Positions 1 through 4,531 of a stretch of 5,668 bases of DNA are shown here, one piece after another. The translations under genes were made by a program, and so were the position numbers. The notes beneath the pieces were generated by a model. The model had not been told where the DNA came from, did no database searches, and saw only the letters and a program-made list of their open reading frames with translations. Numbering within the stretch: the stretch's first letter is position 1; every line of letters starts with the position of its first letter. The stretch is from NCBI GenBank assembly GCA_023380515.1, contig JAMCRH010000297.1, forward strand, positions 1-5,668. The letters are read 5' to 3'. This stretch comes from Gammaproteobacteria bacterium (lineage in GTDB: Bacteria; Pseudomonadota; Gammaproteobacteria; Enterobacterales; Alteromonadaceae).

Positions 1-964
1 GCGTATAACCGCGCTCGCAAATGGTTTCGGCGCTGACTTTGAAGAAGCCGAAATCTGCCAAAATTTGCGCAATCATGCGATGCATTTCGACATGTAAGTC
101 GTAATAGGAAGCACCTGGTTTCACTTTCTTGATAATTGCTAATTCGGCAGCATCAACCGCGGCAACGAGATCGCTATAGAAACCATCTTTGGCAGCATAA
201 GAACGTGTAATATCCGCGCAATAGCCGTTGTAGTAGGCGCCAGCATCAATCAAGAATGAGCGGTGCTCCGCGGGTGCGTCGGCGTCGTAAACGTCATAAT
301 GCAAAATCGCGCCATTTTGGTTCAGCGCAATAATACTGTTATACGGGGTTTCGGTTTCACGGCACTTCATGGCGGCTAGATAAGCAGCATGAATTTCAAG
401 CTCTGATTTGCCTGCATAGAATGCATCGCGGGCAGCATTGTGGCCGCGAGCCGCAAGCACGTTTGCTTTACGCATATTCTGTAGTTCCCATTCGGTTTTA
501 ATGGCCCGATGGAAATGAATCGAATGGATAATCGACTCAGGGTTAAGTGCAGCTAAACCCCAGCTGTCAATGGGGGCATGCACTTCACCAAGAAAAGCTG
601 TGTTGCTAACTTGTTTACCAAGGGCTTGCACAACGGTTTCAACGTTATCAATTAAGGTTACGTCGAATCCTTCTTGCCATTCACCCGGTGGCAATTTTGG
701 CGTTGAATGCCAGAAGTCCCGCGCCTGATACAAGAATAACCGTGGTTTTTCACCAGAACGGTAATAAATAAAGCTTTTCGGGCTGGCAGTAATTGGGAGC
801 CAGTATTTAAACAATGGGTTTACACGGTACGGATAAGCATTGTCATCGAGAAATGCAACTGCTGGTTGACCCGCCGCAATCAATACAGCATCAAAGTCAG
901 AACCTTGTAAGGCATGGTCGAAACGACCTTTGACATGCTCTAAATGTTGCAAGTAATGGCTCAT
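1..964 (-). CDS. pepQ: Xaa-Pro dipeptidase (prolidase), PepQ type; C-terminus beyond the window
   Basis: This is a metal-dependent peptidase of the M24B family. The family cleaves dipeptides with proline at the C-terminal position in the cytoplasm, and relatives in Alteromonas (OPAA) also hydrolyse organophosphates. The frame is open from an ATG at 964 to the left edge, giving 321 residues of a usual 430-440. The N-terminal creatinase-like domain (about 1-155) has the FLDD (38-41) and PYRVNPLFKYW (45-55) signatures of PepQ/OPAA. The catalytic pita-bread domain follows, with RSFLIDAGAYYNGYCADITR (235-254) supplying the first two metal ligands, D240 and D251. H222 in ILHY is also conserved. The remaining His and two Glu ligands would lie outside the window, so an intact active site cannot be confirmed. 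The start is supported by GAGGGG (969-974) four bases upstream. It has its own leader of about 125 bases after the DUF3718-like gene. Family assignment is firm; real substrate is inference. Confidence 0.93.
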   Translation of the reverse strand, partial: MSHYLQHLEHVKGRFDHALQGSDFDAVLIAAGQPAVAFLDDNAYPYRVNPLFKYWLPITASPKSFIYYRSGEKPRLFLYQARDFWHSTPKLPPGEWQEGFDVTLIDNVETVVQALGKQVSNTAFLGEVHAPIDSWGLAALNPESIIHSIHFHRAIKTEWELQNMRKANVLAARGHNAARDAFYAGKSELEIHAAYLAAMKCRETETPYNSIIALNQNGAILHYDVYDADAPAEHRSFLIDAGAYYNGYCADITRSYAAKDGFYSDLVAAVDAAELAIIKKVKPGASYYDLHVEMHRMIAQILADFGFFKVSAETICERGYT

Positions 965-968
965 ACAT

Positions 969-974
969 CCCCTC
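969..974 (-). promoter_or_regulatory. Ribosome binding site of pepQ
   Basis: On the minus strand this reads GAGGGG, four bases before the ATG at 964. It is a strong Shine-Dalgarno match and fixes that start. A second ATG at 968 is in another frame. Confidence 0.6.
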
Positions 975-1031
975 ATCACGACAGCACAGTTTGGTTAATT
1001 AACGCTTATCTGTGCCATAAAGCTAGAAAGA

Positions 1032-1053
1032 CTTTGCATGATGTCACGCAAAG
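1032..1053 (-). repeat. Inverted repeat in the pepQ leader
   Basis: CTTTGC (1032-1037) is the exact reverse complement of GCAAAG (1048-1053). Inside, after one A/C mismatch, TG and CA can also pair around a four-base loop. The minus-strand RNA would form a hairpin about 70 bases before the pepQ start. Only a weak pyrimidine stretch (TCTTTCT) follows, so it is not a convincing intrinsic terminator. It could be a leader hairpin, an operator or chance. Confidence 0.35.
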
Positions 1054-1066
1054 CAAGAAGGCTGAC

Positions 1067-1094
1067 AGTGTAGCAAAGCTGAGTCGAAGGTTAA
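1067..1094 (-). promoter_or_regulatory. Candidate sigma-70 promoter for pepQ
   Basis: On the minus strand, TTAACC (1094 to 1089) is followed after 16 bases by TACACT (1072 to 1067). The -10 is preceded by TGC (1075 to 1073), an extended -10 element. Each hexamer matches consensus at four of six positions. Transcription would start near 1060 and give a leader of about 95 bases carrying the inverted repeat at 1032-1053. The -35 overlaps the stop of the upstream gene. This is a prediction by eye. Confidence 0.35.
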
Positions 1095-1495
1095 ATGCTA
1101 GGGACGCGCTGACGCAACGCTTGAATAACAGAAGAGGTATCGTAGCCGGTCGTTTCCGCCCATTCGAAGATGTTTCTACCCTGATGGTCGCGTTCGAGGA
1201 TCATGCGTGAAGGTAAACTACGTGCCAGCAGCGAACCGACTTCAGTGGCCTCTGCAGTGACAGCAAATTGGAGTAAATTATAGCCGTTGCAGCGCACAGA
1301 AGAATAAAGGTTATTAATACGTAGGTTGTAGCGGGAAAGAACGGCTTGAAATTCACGGCGATCGTCGGCACTCACTAAGAAACAAATCTCGCGCGCAAGG
1401 TCTTCACCTTGGGCATAGCTTTGTTTGCTTACTACTGCAGATGTTCCACCCGTAAGCAACAATACTGCGCTACTAAATGCTAACCAACGGTTCAT
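1091..1495 (-). CDS. Small exported protein, DUF3718-like, function unknown
   Basis: This encodes 134 residues with an N-terminal signal peptide: basic start (MNRW), hydrophobic stretch at about 5-22, and likely signal peptidase I cleavage after SYA (26-28). The mature protein is therefore probably periplasmic. It has exactly two cysteines, C38 (EICF) and C69 (RCNGYNLLQFA), which could form a disulfide after export. The pattern of an acidic/Cys helix, a Leu-rich helix and then RCNGxxLLxFA resembles DUF3718, which I recall from Alteromonadales and Shewanella. That assignment is from memory of the motif. NGYNLLQFAV (70-79) and QGRNIFEWAE (105-114) look like two degenerate ankyrin-like helices. 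The SD is weak (AAGG at 1503-1506, seven bases upstream). It lies downstream of the erpA terminator and so probably has its own promoter. No biochemical role can be read from the sequence. Confidence 0.72.
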   Translation of the reverse strand: MNRWLAFSSAVLLLTGGTSAVVSKQSYAQGEDLAREICFLVSADDRREFQAVLSRYNLRINNLYSSVRCNGYNLLQFAVTAEATEVGSLLARSLPSRMILERDHQGRNIFEWAETTGYDTSSVIQALRQRVPSI

Positions 1496-1527
1496 ATAAA
1501 GCCTTTGCTAGAAAATATTCACTGCCG

Positions 1528-1577
1528 AGTCGTTGTATACTTTTCTCGACTGCGGACATTTTTTCTCGTCAACGACT
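1528..1577. repeat. Repeat cluster upstream of the DUF3718-like gene
   Basis: Two overlapping symmetries occur here. AGTCGTTG (1528-1535) is the exact reverse complement of CAACGACT (1570-1577). Between them, TTTTCTCG occurs twice (1541-1548 and 1561-1568), exactly 20 bases apart, about two helical turns. The block lies 33-82 bases before the start of the minus-strand gene at 1495, where a regulator could bind. Function is inference. Confidence 0.4.
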
Positions 1578-1585
1578 GAATGGCA

Positions 1586-1601
1586 AGTACTTTTATGTAC
1601 T
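1586..1601. promoter_or_regulatory. Dyad AGTAC-N6-GTACT overlapping a possible promoter
   Basis: AGTAC (1586-1590) pairs exactly with GTACT (1597-1601) across six A/T bases. On the minus strand a weak promoter can be drawn over it: TTGAAT (1619 to 1614), 16 bases, then CATAAA (1597 to 1592), four of six matches each. The dyad would cover the -10. The stretch is very AT-rich, so chance hexamer matches are likely. Confidence 0.25.
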
Positions 1602-1653
1602 AAAATTGTTAAAATTCAATAACTTTGTTATACAAAACTATATCAAATTTAAT

Positions 1654-1690
1654 AAAAAAAGGCCCTCACCATCGATGAGAGCCTTGTTTT
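1654..1690 (-). terminator. Intrinsic terminator of erpA
   Basis: The stem pairs AAGGC (1659-1663) with GCCTT (1681-1685). After one mismatch, CTCA (1665-1668) pairs with TGAG (1676-1679), closing a seven-base loop. Read on the minus strand, the stem is followed by a run of seven T (1660 to 1654), the classic rho-independent form. It lies about 70 bases past the erpA stop. The plus strand has only TTG-TTTT after the stem, so it might work weakly in that direction, but no plus-strand gene ends here. Confidence 0.85.
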
Positions 1691-1755
1691 AAAGGAGTTA
1701 GCAGCTGTACGAATTTGCAACAATCCTATACAAGTTACCCTGCAAAAATTTAGGC

Positions 1756-2103
1756 TTATACCGAAAAAGACGAGCCGCACCCACACGTAGTTGTTGCATT
1801 CGGATTGTTTACGAAAAAGCGCGCGCCTTGCAAGCCTTCTTCATAATCAACAACGCCGCCAACTAGGTACTGCAGGCTCATCGGGTCAACGACGAGCGTG
1901 ACGCCTTCTTTTTCAATTTCCATGTCACCAGGGTTTACCTTCTCGTCGAAAGTAAAGCCATACTGGAATCCTGAGCAGCCACCGCCGGTAACAAACACCC
2001 GCAATTTTAATGCAGGGTTTTCTTCTTCGGCAATTAAAGTCCGCACTCGGATAGCAGCTGATTCTGAAAACTCGATTGGCATTGCCTGTTCAACAGCACT
2101 CAT
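1756..2103 (-). CDS. erpA: Iron-sulfur cluster insertion protein ErpA
   Basis: ErpA is an A-type carrier that accepts Fe-S clusters from the ISC or SUF scaffold and passes them to apo-proteins in the cytoplasm. In E. coli it is essential for IspG/IspH and thus for isoprenoid synthesis under aerobic conditions. The 115 residues match the family length (114 in E. coli) and are nearly colinear with it. The three cluster-binding cysteines are present: C43 in [12 protein letters not shown], and C107 and C109 in [10 protein letters not shown]. The long conserved block [19 protein letters not shown] (73-91) is diagnostic. GGAG (2112-2115) lies eight bases before the ATG. The gene starts about 70 bases after the stop of the coiled-coil gene on the same strand and ends in its own strong terminator, so the two may share a transcript. 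No IscR-type site was recognised upstream. Confidence 0.97.
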   Translation of the reverse strand: MSAVEQAMPIEFSESAAIRVRTLIAEEENPALKLRVFVTGGGCSGFQYGFTFDEKVNPGDMEIEKEGVTLVVDPMSLQYLVGGVVDYEEGLQGARFFVNNPNATTTCGCGSSFSV

Positions 2104-2159
2104 TGCGGTCGCTCCACTACAAATATCTTACTACAACAATTAGGGCACATATTGTCGCT

Positions 2160-2169
2160 GATGCGCATC
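2160..2169. repeat. Perfect 10-base palindrome between the coiled-coil gene and erpA
   Basis: GATGCGCATC equals its own reverse complement. It sits seven bases past the stop of the upstream gene and about 57 bases before the erpA start. No T-run follows on the minus strand, so it is not a terminator. It could be a small operator half or chance. Confidence 0.3.
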
Positions 2170-2175
2170 TATTGA

Positions 2176-2898
2176 TCAACTCTCGTCGCTGATTTCTTCA
2201 CCGAGGCGAAGTAGCTCAGACCAAGGGTAAATGCGCTCCGTTTGTTGACCCGAGTTAGATGTCACTCGAACCAGCATCGACTCGGGGGTAAACTCCCCGG
2301 GAAACGTCCAAGTCCCTTCTTGCAGAGAGAAGTAGTTCAGCGCAAAGGTCATATGATCACGCTCCTCTCCAGCTTCTGCTGCGGCTAACTGTGCGAGGTT
2401 TAATTCGCGGCGCTCGCCGTCAACATGGCCACGAACGAAGACCTCTAAGCGCCCACGAACCAACTCTTGTGTGCGCACGGTATGCAAGAGAATGACGCGG
2501 AAATAATAACTCTCACTGCCGGGAAGTTGTCGCACCAAGACCGAATCAATGGTCATGCCTTCCGCATCCAGTTCTGGCGAAACCACCCGTTGATAAAACG
2601 CGAGCTCTCGGCGCGTTTGCACCATATTGTCCTGCGCTAAGCGCAACTCTTGTTGTAACGAACGATTTGCTGCGCGTTCAACATCAAGCTCCACCGTCAG
2701 TATATTGTTGCGGTATTCAAGTTGGTAAACTTGGCGTTGAAAGTCACTTTTTTGTTGCGACAATAAACGGTAATTCTGCTCTAAATAAATACCACGACCG
2801 GTGCCGATACCGTAACCAATCAATAACAATACGAGCACAACCGCAACAGTAATAAAGGTGCTTTTCTTATTGCGAAACAGCAAGTTTAAATACGGCAC
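2176..2898 (-). CDS. Inner-membrane coiled-coil protein, DUF6776-like
   Basis: From the chosen GTG start this is 240 residues. A short basic N-terminus (RNKK, 9-12) precedes one hydrophobic helix (about 15-34), consistent with a membrane anchor with the rest probably in the periplasm. Residues about 40-105 are rich in Gln, Glu, Arg and Leu with a heptad-like pattern, a likely coiled coil. It ends in RRELAFYQRVVSPE (96-109), which I recall as the hallmark of DUF6776. The C-terminal part (about 110-225) looks beta-rich. The function is unknown; the shape suggests an envelope scaffold. The GTG at 2898 is preferred over an ATG at 2931 because GAGG (2905-2908) lies six bases before it, whereas the ATG has no visible SD and would add 11 residues, including two Cys, before the basic segment. 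The gene precedes erpA on the same strand and diverges from hemJ. Gene is firm; start and family name less so. Confidence 0.82.
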   Translation of the reverse strand: MPYLNLLFRNKKSTFITVAVVLVLLLIGYGIGTGRGIYLEQNYRLLSQQKSDFQRQVYQLEYRNNILTVELDVERAANRSLQQELRLAQDNMVQTRRELAFYQRVVSPELDAEGMTIDSVLVRQLPGSESYYFRVILLHTVRTQELVRGRLEVFVRGHVDGERRELNLAQLAAAEAGEERDHMTFALNYFSLQEGTWTFPGEFTPESMLVRVTSNSGQQTERIYPWSELLRLGEEISDES

Positions 2899-2904
2899 AA
2901 AACA

Positions 2905-2908
2905 CCTC
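2905..2908 (-). promoter_or_regulatory. Ribosome binding site deciding a GTG start
   Basis: On the minus strand GAGG is followed by TGTTTT and then GTG at 2898, an optimal six-base spacing. The longer frame's ATG at 2931 has only A/C-rich sequence upstream. Confidence 0.6.
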
Positions 2909-2921
2909 GCGCTTGCAGCTG

Positions 2922-2948
2922 TTGAGCACATCGAACTTGTGCTACATT
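2922..2948 (+). promoter_or_regulatory. Candidate hemJ promoter with an operator-like dyad
   Basis: The -10 candidate is TACATT (2943-2948), preceded by TGC (2940-2942) as an extended -10. TTGAGC (2922-2927) is a possible -35, but its spacing is short at 15 bases. The dyad AGCACA-N7-TGTGCT (2925-2930 and 2938-2943) fills the promoter core, where a repressor would act. The divergent coiled-coil gene starts at 2898 on the other strand, so a protein bound here could affect both genes. Prediction by eye. Confidence 0.35.
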
Positions 2949-2983
2949 CGGCATGTTAAATTCCTATTTCACTGAGGTTCACA

Positions 2984-3421
2984 ATGAACGAGTTTCTTTG
3001 GGTACAATGGTTCAAAGCATTACACCTGATTTTTATGGTTGCATGGTTTGCGGGTATTTTCTATTTACCACGCCTGTTTGTTTACCATGCCGAGTCAGTT
3101 GAGCCCAAAGTTCATGCCCAACTAAAAATCATGGAGCGAAGATTACTGTATTTTGTCACTCCCTTCATGTTTTTAACCATATTTTTTGGTATTGGCCTGA
3201 TCTACCTCTATGGCGCTGCATGGTTTAAATTTAGCACGTGGATGCACTGGAAGCTCATTCTTGTGACTATCTTAGTGGTTTACCATCTGTACTGCTTTAA
3301 GTTACTCAAGCAGTTTAAAGAAGATCGCGTCACTCGATCAGGTCGGTGGTTTCGCTGGTTCAATGAAATGCCGGTTATCTTATTGTTTGCGATCATTATT
3401 TTGGCAGTTTTGAAGCCTTAA
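2984..3421 (+). CDS. hemJ: Protoporphyrinogen IX oxidase HemJ
   Basis: HemJ is an inner-membrane enzyme that oxidises protoporphyrinogen IX to protoporphyrin IX, the next-to-last step of heme synthesis. It replaces HemG or HemY in many proteobacteria and cyanobacteria. The 145 residues match the family (about 140-150). Four hydrophobic helices are visible at about 7-27, 57-77, 86-106 and 128-143. The signature KALHLIFMVAWFAGIFYLPRLFVYHA (11-36, written here to locate H14, R30 and H35) and MERRLLYFVTP (50-60) are typical. HWK (88-90) and H101 in the third helix add further conserved polar residues. The family is known to bind b-type heme through a histidine; which one here is not assigned. GAGG lies six bases before the ATG. 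hemL, for the first committed precursor, lies downstream on the same strand beyond pyrB. HemJ was once annotated as UPF0093 or CopD-like; the N-terminal signature favours HemJ. Confidence 0.93.
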   Translation: MNEFLWVQWFKALHLIFMVAWFAGIFYLPRLFVYHAESVEPKVHAQLKIMERRLLYFVTPFMFLTIFFGIGLIYLYGAAWFKFSTWMHWKLILVTILVVYHLYCFKLLKQFKEDRVTRSGRWFRWFNEMPVILLFAIIILAVLKP

Positions 3422-3430
3422 ACTCGTTCT

Positions 3431-3467
3431 TAGGCTGTGCCTAGCTGACCTTTCTGGTATGCTAGGC
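3431..3467 (+). repeat. Two mutually exclusive hairpins between hemJ and pyrB
   Basis: TAGGC (3431-3435) pairs with GCCTA (3439-3443) across three bases. The same GCCTAGC (3439-3445) also pairs perfectly with GCTAGGC (3461-3467) across 15 bases. The two structures share the middle arm and cannot coexist. No T-run follows either stem, so neither is a classic terminator. In read-through RNA from hemJ this could form a switch; in DNA it could be an operator around the candidate pyrB promoter. Confidence 0.45.
3456..3463 (+). promoter_or_regulatory. Candidate extended -10 promoter for pyrB-hemL
   Basis: TGG followed by TATGCT (3458-3463) forms an extended -10 with four of six matches. No good -35 is seen 16-18 bases upstream. 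Transcription would start near 3470, about 30 bases before the chosen pyrB ATG. The ATG at 3459 lies inside this -10. Confidence 0.3.
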
Positions 3468-3487
3468 GTCCAACAGCCACCCACGTT

Positions 3488-3492
3488 GGAAG
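3488..3492 (+). promoter_or_regulatory. Ribosome binding site deciding the pyrB start
   Basis: GGAAG lies eight bases before the ATG at 3501, the first of two tandem ATG codons. The earlier in-frame ATG at 3459 has only TTTCTGGT before it, which is no SD at usable spacing. Confidence 0.5.
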
Positions 3493-3500
3493 TCGCATTC

Positions 3501-4517
3501 ATGATGAAATTTACTGGTGCCAATATCCTTTCCGTTGATCAGTTCAACCGCGATGCGATTGAACATGTCTTCCGCATTGCAGATCAAATGGAACCCTATG
3601 CACATCGGCGCAAACGCACTCGAGTTTTAGACGGTGCGATTCTTGGCAACCTCTTCTTTGAGCCATCGACGCGCACACGCGTCAGTTTCGGTACTGCTTT
3701 TAATCTTCTCGGCGGCGAAGTCCGCGAAACCACCGGGATGGAAAGTTCGGCTTTGGCCAAAGGTGAATCTCTGTTCGACACGGCTCGAGTTCTATCTAGT
3801 TACAGCGATATTATCGCAATGCGCCACCCGAAAGCCGGCTCAGTCGCCGAATTCGCCGAAGGCAGCCGGGTACCCGTCATTAACGGTGGCGATGGCGCCA
3901 ATGAGCACCCCACGCAAGCATTACTCGACTTATACACCATCGAGAAAGAACTCGCTCATCATGGCAGTCAAATCGATGGCATGCATATTTGCATGCTCGG
4001 TGATCTCAAATATGGTCGTACCGTACATTCATTGTCGAAGCTACTTTGCATGTACAAGAATATTCGCCTGACATTTATTTCCCCGCCGGAACTAGCCATG
4101 CCGCAATCTATTTGTGATGCGCTAACCAACGCTGGGCACCAGGTAACCGTCACAGCGGAGTTGAGTGGCTCACTCGACGCGGATATTGTCTATCAAACCC
4201 GAATTCAGCAAGAACGGTTCAATAGCCTCGAAGAAGCGGAACAATATCGTGGCCGCTTCCGCTTAAACAGCGAAATTTATACCCGTCATTACAAGCCCAA
4301 CACGGTCATTATGCACCCGTTACCGCGCGACTCGCGCGCTGAGGCGAATGAGCTTGATAATGATTTAAATCAAGACCCGAATTTAGCTATTTTCCGTCAA
4401 GCGGATAATGGTGTTCTCATTCGCATGGCCCTCTTCGCCGCAACGCTCGGCGTTGAACACCTAGTTAGCCGCTACGATACCGATGTGATTTGGTATAGCG
4501 ACAAAGCCATTAATTAA
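3501..4517 (+). CDS. pyrB: Aspartate carbamoyltransferase catalytic subunit, long form
   Basis: PyrB joins carbamoyl phosphate and L-aspartate to give N-carbamoyl-L-aspartate, the committed step of pyrimidine synthesis in the cytoplasm. Active-site motifs are present: STRTR (56-60) for carbamoyl phosphate, S83 and K87 in SALAKGES, R108-H109, HPTQ (136-139), R173, TRIQ (233-236) and HPLPR (272-276). At 338 residues it is longer than E. coli PyrB (311). The loop between HPLPR and the QADNG helix is about five residues longer and very acidic, and there is a short C-terminal extension ending at N338. No pyrI follows, so no regulatory chain is encoded next to it. The ATG at 3501 is chosen for its SD and because the family homology begins just after it; an ATG at 3459 would add 14 unconserved residues. 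hemL begins 14 bases after the stop. There is no UTP-attenuation leader with a T-tract. Confidence 0.95.
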   Translation: MMKFTGANILSVDQFNRDAIEHVFRIADQMEPYAHRRKRTRVLDGAILGNLFFEPSTRTRVSFGTAFNLLGGEVRETTGMESSALAKGESLFDTARVLSSYSDIIAMRHPKAGSVAEFAEGSRVPVINGGDGANEHPTQALLDLYTIEKELAHHGSQIDGMHICMLGDLKYGRTVHSLSKLLCMYKNIRLTFISPPELAMPQSICDALTNAGHQVTVTAELSGSLDADIVYQTRIQQERFNSLEEAEQYRGRFRLNSEIYTRHYKPNTVIMHPLPRDSRAEANELDNDLNQDPNLAIFRQADNGVLIRMALFAATLGVEHLVSRYDTDVIWYSDKAIN

Positions 4518-4531
4518 AGAGGTTGTGACGC

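Noticed and set aside
944..1210. Plus-strand frame of 88 codons between pepQ and the DUF3718-like gene
   Set aside because: It lies antisense over the ends of two better supported genes, lacks an SD and has no recognisable motif.
1477..1692. Plus-strand frame of 71 codons in the intergenic region
   Set aside because: It has no SD, begins inside the opposite gene, ends in the erpA terminator hairpin, and encodes low-complexity Lys/Asn/Phe-rich sequence expected from AT-rich non-coding DNA.
1898..2143. Plus-strand frame of 81 codons opposite erpA
   Set aside because: The opposite strand encodes ErpA with all cluster ligands; this is its shadow.
2104..2175. IscR site upstream of erpA
   Set aside because: No match to the known IscR type 1 or type 2 pattern was visible; only an unrelated palindrome at 2160-2169.
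3422..3500. E. coli-like UTP attenuator before pyrB
   Set aside because: There is no leader peptide with a following stem and T-run, so the pyrBI-type mechanism is not supported.
3634..4071. Plus-strand frame of 145 codons inside pyrB
   Set aside because: It is an alternate frame of a gene whose catalytic motifs are all in the pyrB frame.
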